Origin: JALZDI01 sp036259355 | GTDB lineage: Bacteria; Actinomycetota; Actinomycetes; Propionibacteriales; Nocardioidaceae | Direction of reading: 5' to 3' | Length of the DNA stretch: 22,370 bases | Assembly (NCBI GenBank): GCA_036259355.1 | Contig: DATABY010000072.1 | Location: forward strand, 1-22,370 | Shown: one piece after another, positions 15,571-22,370 of the stretch | How positions within the stretch are numbered: position 1 is the stretch's first letter | Layout: every line of letters begins with the position of its first letter | Position numbers and translations under genes: made by a program | Notes under the pieces: model-generated | The model's input: the letters and a program-made list of their open reading frames with translations, nothing else | Databases searched by the model: none | What the model was told of the DNA's origin: nothing

Positions 15571-18171
15571 GTGCGAGCGATACGTCGGTTCACCGTCCGC
15601 CCGATGCTCCCCGAGGCCCTCGAGCCGCTGGGCGAGCTGGTCAACAACCTGCGGTGGTGTTGGCACCCGGAGACCCAGGACCTGTTCGAGACCGTTGACC
15701 CGGACCTGTGGAAGGAGTGCCGGTACGACCCCGTGCGGCTGCTGGGCGCGGTGTCCTCGCAGCGACTGCAGCAGCTCGCGGGCGACCGAAAGTTCCTGCG
15801 CCTGCTCCAGCTCGCACGCGCCGACCTCGAGGAGTACCTCACCGGCGAGCGCTGGTACCAGAAGCTGGACCCGTCGGCGCCCCAGCAGATCGCGTACTTC
15901 TCCCCGGAGTTCGGCATCACCTCCGTCCTGCCGCAGTACTCCGGCGGACTCGGCATCCTGGCCGGCGACCACCTCAAGACCGCCAGCGACCTCGGCGTCC
16001 CGATGATCGCGGTCGGCCTGCTCTACCGGCACGGCTACTTCGTGCAGTCGCTCAGCCGCGAGGGGTGGCAGCAGGAGCGCTATCCGATCGTCGACCCCGA
16101 CGGGCTGCCGCTGACCCAGCTGCGCGAGGAGGACGGGACACCCGCCACGGTGCGCGTCGGGCTGCCGGGTGAGCAGACCCTCACCGGCCGGATCTGGGTC
16201 GCCCAGGTCGGACGTGTGCCGATGCTGCTGCTCGACTCCGACCACGAGGAGAACTCCGGCCCGGTCCGCGACGTCACCGACCGGCTGTACGGCGGGGGCG
16301 GCGAGCACCGGCTCCTGCAGGAGATGCTGCTCGGCGTCGGCGGCGTCCGCGCCATCCGGGCCTACTGCCGTCTCACCGGTGCCGCCGAGCCCGAGGTGTT
16401 CCACACCAACGAGGGGCACGCCGGGTTCCTGGGGGTCGAGCGCATCCGCGAGCTCACCGAGGAGCGCGACCTCGACTTCGACACCGCCCTCGAGGCCACC
16501 CGGGCGGGCACGGTGTTCACCACGCACACCCCGGTCCCCGCCGGGATCGACCGCTTCGACCGGGAGCTGATCGAGCAGCACTTCGGCGGCGACAACGCCT
16601 GTCCGGGCGTCCCCGTCGACCGCATCCTGGCCCTCGGCGCGGAGACCTACCCGTCCGGCGACCCCACCATGTTCAACATGGCGGTCATGGGTCTGCGGCT
16701 GGCCCAGCGCGCCAACGGCGTCAGCCGGCTGCACGGCGTCGTCAGCCGGGAGATGTTCTCGGGGCTGTGGCCGGGCTTCGACGAGGAGGAGGTTCCGATC
16801 GGCTCGGTCACCAACGGCGTGCACGCGCCGACGTGGGTGGCCCGTGAGGTCCTCGAGCTCGGTGCCCGCGAGGGCGGTGGCCGGCTGACCGAGTACGGCG
16901 AGGACTGGGAGTCCATCGACAAGATCTCCGCGCGCTCGATCTGGGACACCAAGCGAGTGCTGCGGCAACGGTTCGTCGACGACGCGCGCAGGAGGCTCCG
17001 GGAGGCGTGGCTGCTGCGTGGGGCGACGCCCGCCGAGCTCGGGTGGATCGACAACGTGCTCGACCCCGACGTGCTCACGATCGGGTTCGCGCGTCGCGTG
17101 CCGTCGTACAAGCGCCTCACCCTGATGCTGCGCGACCCCGACCGGCTCAAGTCGCTGCTGCTGCACCCGGAGCGGCCGATCCAGCTGGTGATCGCCGGCA
17201 AGGCCCACCCGGCCGACGACGGGGGCAAGCGGCTGATCCAGGAGATGGTGCGGTTCGCGGACGACCCCAGGCTGCGGCACCGGATCGTGTTCCTGCCCGA
17301 CTACGACATCTCGATGGCGCAGCCGATGTACCCGGGCTGTGACGTCTGGCTCAACAACCCGCTGCGGCCGTACGAGGCGTGCGGCACCTCCGGGATGAAG
17401 GCCGCACTGAACGGCGGGCTCAACCTCTCCATCCGCGACGGGTGGTGGGACGAGTGGTACGACGGCAACAACGGCTGGGCGATCCCGTCCGCCGAGGGTG
17501 TCGAGGACCCGGACCGGCGCGACGACATCGAGGCGGCCGCGCTCTACGACCTGATCGAGACCGAGGTCGCCCCGCGCTTCTACGACCACGACGCGAAGGG
17601 GCTGCCGATCCGCTGGATCGAGATGGTGCGGCACACGCTGAAGTCGCTCGGGCCGAAGGTGCTGGCCTCGCGGATGCTGCGTGACTACACGGTGGAGCTG
17701 TACCACCCGGCCGCGGTGACGTCGCGTGCGCTCGACAAGGACTTCAGCGGTGCCCGCGACCTCGCGCACTGGAAGCGGCGCCTCATCGACGGCTGGCACG
17801 GCGTCCGGGTCGACCATGTGGAGTCCTTCGGGGTGCCGGACTCGCCCGAGGTCGGCTCCACCCTGCAGGTGCGCGTGTATGCATCGCTGGGGTCGCTCAC
17901 ACCCGACGACGTGGACGTGCAGGTCATGCACGGTCGCGTCGACAGTGACGACCAGCTGCGCGACCCGGCGCTGGTGTCGCTCGGCCTCGCCGAGTCGTAC
18001 GAAGCGGGACGGCACCGGTTCGAGGGCGAGGTCGAGCTCGCCCGCAACGGCCCGTTCGGATACACGGTGCGGATCCTGCCGAGGAACCCGCTGATCGCGG
18101 CTCCGGCCGAGCTGGGCCTGGTCGCGTGGCCGTCGCAGCATGCCGAGAGCTCCGGCTTCGAGGCCGGGTAG
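15571..18171 (+). CDS. glgP: Alpha-glucan (glycogen/maltodextrin) phosphorylase
   Basis: GlgP removes terminal glucose from alpha-1,4-glucan with phosphate, giving glucose 1-phosphate. The 866-aa protein belongs to the clade with an N-terminal DUF3417 segment (RRFTVRPMLPEALEPLGELVNNLRW, split around residues 5-29). Catalytic landmarks are SPEFG (111-115), GGLGILAGDHLK (125-136), FHTNEGHAGFLG (277-288), RRVPSYKR (508-515) and the pyridoxal-phosphate lysine K610 in GTSGMKAALNGG (605-616). About 100 C-terminal residues (from about 765) form an added domain. The GTG at 15571 is the start used by homologues (VRAIRRF); no SD, leaderless -10 just upstream. It diverges from the glgE block and converges on glgX with only a 21-nt gap, where I see no convincing terminator. 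Confidence 0.95.
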   Translation: MRAIRRFTVRPMLPEALEPLGELVNNLRWCWHPETQDLFETVDPDLWKECRYDPVRLLGAVSSQRLQQLAGDRKFLRLLQLARADLEEYLTGERWYQKLDPSAPQQIAYFSPEFGITSVLPQYSGGLGILAGDHLKTASDLGVPMIAVGLLYRHGYFVQSLSREGWQQERYPIVDPDGLPLTQLREEDGTPATVRVGLPGEQTLTGRIWVAQVGRVPMLLLDSDHEENSGPVRDVTDRLYGGGGEHRLLQEMLLGVGGVRAIRAYCRLTGAAEPEVFHTNEGHAGFLGVERIRELTEERDLDFDTALEATRAGTVFTTHTPVPAGIDRFDRELIEQHFGGDNACPGVPVDRILALGAETYPSGDPTMFNMAVMGLRLAQRANGVSRLHGVVSREMFSGLWPGFDEEEVPIGSVTNGVHAPTWVAREVLELGAREGGGRLTEYGEDWESIDKISARSIWDTKRVLRQRFVDDARRRLREAWLLRGATPAELGWIDNVLDPDVLTIGFARRVPSYKRLTLMLRDPDRLKSLLLHPERPIQLVIAGKAHPADDGGKRLIQEMVRFADDPRLRHRIVFLPDYDISMAQPMYPGCDVWLNNPLRPYEACGTSGMKAALNGGLNLSIRDGWWDEWYDGNNGWAIPSAEGVEDPDRRDDIEAAALYDLIETEVAPRFYDHDAKGLPIRWIEMVRHTLKSLGPKVLASRMLRDYTVELYHPAAVTSRALDKDFSGARDLAHWKRRLIDGWHGVRVDHVESFGVPDSPEVGSTLQVRVYASLGSLTPDDVDVQVMHGRVDSDDQLRDPALVSLGLAESYEAGRHRFEGEVELARNGPFGYTVRILPRNPLIAAPAELGLVAWPSQHAESSGFEAG

Positions 18172-18192
18172 CCGGGACACCGCCGCCGCGGG

Positions 18193-20271
18193 TCACTGCG
18201 CCCGGAGTACCACCATGCTCCGGGCCGTCACGGCCATGCGCTCGCCGCCGTCGTACCGCCGCGGCGTGGGCCGGTCGATCCGGTCCAGGCGGTCGGTGCG
18301 GACCACCTCGTCGTAGCCGGACGAGAGGCCGGGCAGCGTCACGTCCACGTCGGTGCCGCCGGCGTGCAGCCAGAGCAGGAACGAGTCGTCCTTGATCGTC
18401 TCCCCGCGCTCGCCGCGAGCGCGGATGGCGTCACCGGCGAGGAACAGCCCGAGCGTGCGCAGGTCGTGGTCGTACCAGTCGGCCTCGGTCATCTCGCGCC
18501 CGCCGGGATGGAGCCAGGACACGTCCTTGCGACCGCCCTCGACCACCGGCCGCCCGGCGAAGAAGTGCCGCTGGCGCAGCACAGGGTGCTCGCGCCGCAG
18601 CGCGACCAGCCGTCGGGCGAGCACGCCCAGCCGGGCCCAGTCCGGGTCCTCGGCCCAGTCCACCCAGGACACCTCGTTGTCCTGGCAGTAGGGGTTGTTG
18701 TTGCCGCCCTGCGTGCGCCCCCGCTCGTCGCCGGCCACCAGCATCGGCACACCGGTGGCCAGCAGCACCGTCGCCAGCAGGTTCGCGGCCTGCCGGTGAC
18801 GCAGCGCCTTGACGTGCGGGTCCTCGGTCTCACCCTCCACACCGCAGTTCCAGGACCGGTTGTCGTCGGTGCCGTCGCGTCCGCCTTCGCCGTTGGCCTC
18901 GTTGTGCTTGTGCTCGTAGGTCACCAGGTCGCGCAGCGTGAAACCGTCATGGGCGGTGACGAAGTTGACCGAGGAGTACGGCAGGCGTCCGTCACCGGCG
19001 TACAGGTCGCTGGACCCGGCCAGCCGGAAGGCCAGGTCACGGACGGAGTCGGAGCGGCCGCGCCAGAAGTCGCGGACGGTGTCACGGAACTTGTCGTTCC
19101 ACTCCCACCAGGGAGGAGGGAACTGGCCGACGCAGTAGCCTTCGGCGGTCGCGTCCCACGGCTCCGCGATCAGCTTGAGCTCACGCAGTACCGGGTCCTG
19201 GCCGACCGCCGCCAGGAACGGTCCGCGCAGGTCGACCGCGTGCGCGTTGCGGGTCAGGGCTGGTGCCAGGTCGAAGCGGAAGCCGTCGACGTGCATCTCG
19301 GTCGCCCAGTAGCGCAGCGAGTCGAGCACGAGCCCGAGTGCCTGCGGCTCGTTGGCGTTGAACGTGTTGCCGCAGCCGGTGACGTCGGAGTAGGTGCCGT
19401 GCAGCTGGCGGTAGTACGTGCGGTCGTCGTAGCCGCGGAAGGACAGCGTGGGTCCGTTGGGAGGCCCTTCGGCGGTGTGGTTGTAGACCACGTCGAGGAT
19501 GACCTCGATCCCCGCCGCGTGCAGCGTTCGGACCAGCTGCTTGAACTCGTGCACCTGGCCACCGGTGTCCCCCCGGGCGCTGTAGGCGTGGTGCGGGGCG
19601 AAGAAGCCGATGCTGTTGTAGCCCCAGTAGTTGGCCAGACCCCGCGCGCTCACCCTGGGCTCGGAGAAGAACTGGTGCACGGGCAGGAGCTCGACGGCGG
19701 TCACGCCCAGGTCCTGCAGGTACTGCACGACCGCCGGGTGCGCGAGGCCGGCGTACGTGCCGCGGAGCTCCTCCGGGACGTCGGGGTGACACCGGGTGAA
19801 CCCTCGGACGTGCAGCTCGTAGATCACGGTGTCCGACCACGGCACGTCGGGCCGGTTCTCCGCGCCCCAGTCGAAGTGGTCGGCCACCACCACCGACCGC
19901 GGCACGTACGGCGCGGAGTCGCGGTCGTGGTACGTCAGCTCCTTGGGGTCGTAACCGCCGCTGACGGCCCGGGCGTAGGGGTCGAGGAGGAGCTTGGCGG
20001 GATTGAACCGCGCGCCGTGCGCGGGGTCCCACTGACCATGGGCGCGGAAGCCGTAGCGCTGCCCGTGGCCCACCCCCGGCACCCGCCCGTGCCACACGCC
20101 CAGGCTCCGCTCGGTCAGCGGCAGCCGGGTCTCGGCCCCGGCGTCGTCGAACAGACAGAGCTCGACCCGGGACGCCCTCGGCGCCCAGACCGCGAAGTTC
20201 GTGGAGTCGTCGAGCACCGTGGCGCCCAGCGGCGCGTGCCGGCCGGGCCAGACCGCGGGTTGGTCGATCAT
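18193..20271 (-). CDS. glgX: Glycogen debranching enzyme (GlgX/TreX type)
   Basis: This isoamylase-type enzyme hydrolyses alpha-1,6 branches, preferring short branches left after phosphorylase. The 692-aa protein has an N-terminal CBM48-like domain (about 14-110, FAVWAPRASRVELCLFD), the GH13_11 barrel and a C-terminal beta domain. Catalytic residues are D334 (DGFRFDLAP), E370 (LIAEPWD) and D442 (TAHDGFTL). YNHTAEG (263-269), NRSWNCGVEG (471-480) and GDERGRTQGGNNNPYCQDNE (514-533) are diagnostic of GlgX/TreX. I chose ATG 20271 because homologues start shortly before WPGRHAPLGA and AGGA lies 7 nt upstream; a GTG at 20301 would add ten atypical residues. It is not in the glgE operon; it converges with glgP and diverges from echA (95-nt gap). 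Confidence 0.95.
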   Translation of the reverse strand: MIDQPAVWPGRHAPLGATVLDDSTNFAVWAPRASRVELCLFDDAGAETRLPLTERSLGVWHGRVPGVGHGQRYGFRAHGQWDPAHGARFNPAKLLLDPYARAVSGGYDPKELTYHDRDSAPYVPRSVVVADHFDWGAENRPDVPWSDTVIYELHVRGFTRCHPDVPEELRGTYAGLAHPAVVQYLQDLGVTAVELLPVHQFFSEPRVSARGLANYWGYNSIGFFAPHHAYSARGDTGGQVHEFKQLVRTLHAAGIEVILDVVYNHTAEGPPNGPTLSFRGYDDRTYYRQLHGTYSDVTGCGNTFNANEPQALGLVLDSLRYWATEMHVDGFRFDLAPALTRNAHAVDLRGPFLAAVGQDPVLRELKLIAEPWDATAEGYCVGQFPPPWWEWNDKFRDTVRDFWRGRSDSVRDLAFRLAGSSDLYAGDGRLPYSSVNFVTAHDGFTLRDLVTYEHKHNEANGEGGRDGTDDNRSWNCGVEGETEDPHVKALRHRQAANLLATVLLATGVPMLVAGDERGRTQGGNNNPYCQDNEVSWVDWAEDPDWARLGVLARRLVALRREHPVLRQRHFFAGRPVVEGGRKDVSWLHPGGREMTEADWYDHDLRTLGLFLAGDAIRARGERGETIKDDSFLLWLHAGGTDVDVTLPGLSSGYDEVVRTDRLDRIDRPTPRRYDGGERMAVTARSMVVLRAQ

Positions 20272-20320
20272 CCGTACATCCTGACGGTCCCACGCCGACA
20301 CGCGGAACGGAGGCCTGGAC

Positions 20321-20326
20321 TAGGCT
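20321..20326 (+). promoter_or_regulatory. Putative echA -10 element
   Basis: TAGGCT predicts transcription from about 20333, giving a leader of about 34 nt that carries the AGGAGG ribosome site (20356-20361), 5 nt before GTG 20367. This also argues against translation from the upstream GTG at 20331. Confidence 0.45.
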
Positions 20327-20366
20327 CCGCGTGACACCTTCTGCCCCAGATCCCGAGGAGGAACAC

Positions 20367-21146
20367 GTGGGTGAGTTCGTGCGGCTCGAGGTCGAGGACG
20401 GCGTCGGGACGATCCGTCTGGACCGACCGAAGATGAACGCGCTCAACGTGCAGGTGCAGGAGGAGATCCGTGCCGCCGCCCGCGAGGCCACCGACCGTGA
20501 CGACGTGCGCTCGGTCGTGGTGTACGGCGGGGAGCGGGTCTTCGCGGCGGGCGCGGACATCAAGGAGATGGAGTCCATGTCCTACACCGACATGGTCGAC
20601 CGGTCCGGACCGCTGCAGTCCTCGCTGACCGCGGTCGCCCGTATCCCGAAGCCGGTCGTCGCGGCGATCACCGGCTACGCCCTCGGCGGCGGGCTCGAGC
20701 TCGCGCTGTGCGCCGACGTGCGGGTGTGCGCGGACGACGCGAAGCTCGGCCAGCCGGAGATCCTGCTCGGGATCATTCCCGGGGCCGGCGGCACGCAGCG
20801 GCTGTCGCGCCTCGTCGGGCCGGCCAAGGCCAAGGACATCATCTTCTCGGGGCGGTTCGTGGATGCGGAGGAGGCGCTGCGGATCGGCCTGGTCGACCGC
20901 GCCGTCCCGGCCGGCGAGGTCTACAACACCGCCCGGTCGTGGGCGGACCAGTTCAGCGCCGGGGCGACGTACGCGTTGCGGGCGGCCAAGGAGTCCGTCG
21001 ACCGCGGTCTGGAGGTCGACCTGGAGACCGGGCTGGAGATCGAGCGGCAGCAGTTCGCCGGTCTCTTCGCCACGCAGGACCGCGCGATCGGCATGAAGTC
21101 GTTCGTCGAGAGCGGCCCCGGCAAGGCGAAGTTCGTCGGCCGCTGA
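20367..21146 (+). CDS. Enoyl-CoA hydratase/isomerase (crotonase family)
   Basis: A 259-aa crotonase-fold enzyme expected to hydrate trans-2-enoyl-CoA in fatty-acid or branched acyl-CoA beta-oxidation. The oxyanion-hole loop FAAGADIKEM is at 59-68 and GYALGGGLELALCADV at 103-118. The two glutamates of true hydratases are present as E111 and E131 (GQPEILLGIIPGAGGTQRL), with the 20-residue spacing of rat mitochondrial hydratase E144/E164, so hydratase activity is likely rather than only isomerase. The C-terminal helix ends ESGPGKAKFVGR. The GTG at 20367 has a perfect AGGAGG 5 nt upstream; starting at 20331 would add 12 polar residues without SD. Neighbouring etfB, which takes electrons from acyl-CoA dehydrogenases, supports a beta-oxidation role; the exact substrate is unknown. 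Confidence 0.93.
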   Translation: MGEFVRLEVEDGVGTIRLDRPKMNALNVQVQEEIRAAAREATDRDDVRSVVVYGGERVFAAGADIKEMESMSYTDMVDRSGPLQSSLTAVARIPKPVVAAITGYALGGGLELALCADVRVCADDAKLGQPEILLGIIPGAGGTQRLSRLVGPAKAKDIIFSGRFVDAEEALRIGLVDRAVPAGEVYNTARSWADQFSAGATYALRAAKESVDRGLEVDLETGLEIERQQFAGLFATQDRAIGMKSFVESGPGKAKFVGR

Positions 21147-21175
21147 GGAGTGCGCCGTTGCCGGCCTCCCGTCGG

Positions 21176-21194
21176 CACCGTGACCTCCACGGTG
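21176..21194 (+). terminator. Possible terminator hairpin after enoyl-CoA hydratase gene
   Basis: CACCGTG (21176-21182) pairs perfectly with CACGGTG (21188-21194) over a 5-nt loop, 30 nt after the echA stop. There is no T-run. It separates echA from the membrane-protein gene at 21252. Confidence 0.4.
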
Positions 21195-21251
21195 GCTGGG
21201 CGTTAGAGGAGCCGCAGGCGCATACTTCTCGAGTGGAAAGGGTGAAGGGAG

Positions 21252-21695
21252 ATGGCTTCAGTGACCGACGACACCACCTCCGACAACAAGACCTCGCCGA
21301 AGGACGATGGTGAGGCCGGGAAGAAGTCCCGCCGTCGCCCCCGCGTGTCGGCCAGGCAGGTCGCCCACGGGGCGAAGGTGGGTTCCGACGCCGTGCGGTC
21401 CCGGATCGCCTCGGTCGTCTGGATCATCGCGGTCGTCTGTGCCGTCATCCTTGCGCTCGCCGCCATCCTGATCGCTCTGCAGGACAACGTAAAGTCCGGA
21501 AACCCGATCGTCGAGTGGCTCACCAGCGTGTCCAACGTCATCGCCGGCCCGTTCGGCGATGTGGAGGGGAACGCCTTCAGCGGTGGTGTCTTCAACCTGG
21601 ACAGCACGCCGAAGGAGGCCTTGGCCAACTGGGGTGTCGCCGCGGTTCTGTACATGGTTGCCGGGCGGGTGCTCGACCGAGTCATCCGGCCCTGA
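21252..21695 (+). CDS. Single-pass membrane protein, unknown function
   Basis: A 147-aa protein with a long, charged, probably disordered cytoplasmic N-terminus (1-52, rich in Asp/Ser/Lys, then KKSRRRPR), one strong membrane helix at about 54-77 (SVVWIIAVVCAVILALAAIL) and a C-terminal part with a second weaker hydrophobic stretch (WGVAAVLYMVAGRVLDRV). I do not recognise a named family. The start is uncertain: ATG 21252 has GGAAAGGG about 9 nt upstream, while GTG 21261 has AAGGGAG 9 nt upstream. It lies between echA and etfB with gaps of over 100 nt on both sides, so it is likely transcribed alone. Confidence 0.75.
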   Translation: MASVTDDTTSDNKTSPKDDGEAGKKSRRRPRVSARQVAHGAKVGSDAVRSRIASVVWIIAVVCAVILALAAILIALQDNVKSGNPIVEWLTSVSNVIAGPFGDVEGNAFSGGVFNLDSTPKEALANWGVAAVLYMVAGRVLDRVIRP

Positions 21696-21876
21696 CGCGC
21701 ACCTCTCGCGAGGGGATGTGCCGCGGACCGCGCTGTGAGCAACCCCACCACACGCCCCGGTATGCGACCGCTTAGCCAACGGGTATGTTCGGCCGGTATC
21801 CGCCGCTGTCGCGGCGCAGCCTGACCTCCGGCGATCCGCGCCGGGCCACGACTCCACAGGAGGGGCCGTACTGGCC
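21696..21876 (+). other. Intergenic region upstream of etfB
   Basis: A 181-nt gap. Near its start CCTC-TCGC-GAGG (about 21702-21713) could be a weak terminator. A GGGTATG-N7-GGTATCCG element occupies 21781-21802, and GGTATG also occurs at 21759. A perfect 6-bp hairpin CGCCGC-TGTC-GCGGCG lies at 21801-21816. AGGAGG at 21858-21863 is the etfB ribosome site. No reading frame in it looks coding. Confidence 0.5.
21781..21802 (+). promoter_or_regulatory. Putative etfB promoter/regulatory element
   Basis: GGGTATG, seven bases, then GGTATCCG, 74 nt before the etfB ATG. It resembles the element before the MFS gene (289-312, minus). TATGTT within it (21784-21789) fits TANNNT as a -10. Alternatively GGGTAT with GTAT 17 nt upstream weakly resembles SigB/SigF-type promoters. 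Confidence 0.35.
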
Positions 21877-22370
21877 ATGAACATTGTCGTCTGTGTGAAG
21901 CACGTGCCGGACGCGACTGCCGACCGCACGTTCAACGACTCCGACAACACCGTCGACCGCGTCGGCGTCGACGGTCTGCTGTCCGAGCTCGACGAGAACG
22001 CCATCGAGGAGGCGCTGAAGATCGTCGAGGCGGGCGAGGGCGAGGTCACCGTGCTGACGGTCGGCCCCGAGCAGGCCGTGGACGCGGTGCGCAAGGGCCT
22101 GCAGATGGGCGCGCACCGGGGCGTGCACGTGTCCGACGAGGCGATCCACGGCTCGGACGCGGCGGCCACGTCGCTGGTGCTGGCCAAGGCGCTGGAGAAG
22201 CTGCGCGAGGAGGGCGACACGGCCTGGGACGTGGTGGTGTGCGGCATGGCGTCGACCGACGGGTCGATGGGCGTGCTGCCGGCGATGCTGGCCGAGCGGT
22301 TGGACCTGCCGCAGCTGACGATGGCCTCCGAGGTCACCGTGGACGGTCCGAAGGTCACGATCTCGCGCGA
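21877..22370 (+). CDS. etfB: Electron transfer flavoprotein beta subunit, N-terminal part (runs off right edge)
   Basis: The first 164 codons of EtfB (FixA family), the AMP-binding half of the heterodimeric flavoprotein that carries electrons from acyl-CoA dehydrogenases to the quinone pool. MNIVVCVKHVPDATADR (1-17) is the classic N-terminus. The alpha/beta nucleotide-binding fold follows: LLSELDENAIEEALKI, VTVLTVGPEQAVDAVRKGLQMGA and WDVVVCGMASTDGSMGVLPAMLAE, where VCGMASTDG corresponds to the AMP-contacting loop of the family. The ATG is 13 nt after AGGAGG, rather far; a CTG at 21871 would sit at ideal distance but homologues start at the Met. etfA is expected just beyond the edge. Together with the hydratase gene upstream it points to acyl-CoA oxidation. 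Confidence 0.95.
   Translation, partial: MNIVVCVKHVPDATADRTFNDSDNTVDRVGVDGLLSELDENAIEEALKIVEAGEGEVTVLTVGPEQAVDAVRKGLQMGAHRGVHVSDEAIHGSDAAATSLVLAKALEKLREEGDTAWDVVVCGMASTDGSMGVLPAMLAERLDLPQLTMASEVTVDGPKVTISR

Noticed and set aside
15064..18180. Open frame of more than 1000 codons on the minus strand opposite glgP
   Set aside because: It has no recognisable domain, biased composition and covers a clear GlgP phosphorylase on the plus strand.
18172..18192. Terminator between glgP and glgX
   Set aside because: Only scattered CCGCGG/CCGGG pairings; no stem as clear as those at the other convergent junctions.

Overview
The window is GC-rich, densely coded actinobacterial chromosome. The evidence is heavy G/C third-position use, GTG starts, short SD-led or apparently leaderless genes, and a complete GlgE-type alpha-glucan gene set. 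The coupled glgE-treS-mak-glgB order and the family members suggest a high-GC actinomycete, perhaps near Nocardioidaceae; that placement is an impression, not a result. No rRNA, tRNA, CRISPR array, insertion sequence or phage gene was seen, and no gene-free stretch exceeds about 190 bases.

Layout. 1-265 (-): N-terminus of an MFS transporter running off the left edge. 456-1703 (+): a probable operon of a 55-aa membrane protein, a bacterial PH-domain membrane protein and a MarR-type regulator. 1750-2139 (-): a VOC/glyoxalase-fold protein, converging on the MarR gene. 2286-4025 (+): a coenzyme-B12 acyl-CoA mutase large subunit whose active-site residues fit isobutyryl-CoA mutase rather than methylmalonyl-CoA mutase; a perfect 22-bp palindrome sits on its presumed promoter. 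4109-6703 (+): a CnoX/YbbN-like thioredoxin-fold TPR protein, then a two-helix membrane protein overlapped with a lipoprotein gene.

6717-15503 (-) is the core: a DUF2568/YrdB-like membrane protein, then glgE, treS, mak (maltokinase), glgB and a GNAT-NUDIX fusion. From glgE onward every junction abuts or overlaps, so these five genes are almost certainly one transcript. glgP (15571-18171, +) diverges from this block and glgX (18193-20271, -) converges on glgP. Together they describe a glucan cycle: TreS interconverts trehalose and maltose, Mak makes maltose 1-phosphate, GlgE extends alpha-1,4-glucan, GlgB branches it, GlgP releases glucose 1-phosphate and GlgX debranches the limit dextrin.

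20367-21146 (+): an enoyl-CoA hydratase. 21252-21695 (+): a single-pass membrane protein of unknown role. 21877-22370 (+): the start of etfB, the electron-transfer flavoprotein beta subunit. This right end and icmA point to acyl-CoA catabolism.

I found no clearly new multi-gene system. The items most worth checking are the 22-bp operator at icmA, the GNAT-NUDIX protein coupled to glgB, the direct repeat flanking the VOC gene, and several strong inverted repeats at gene borders.
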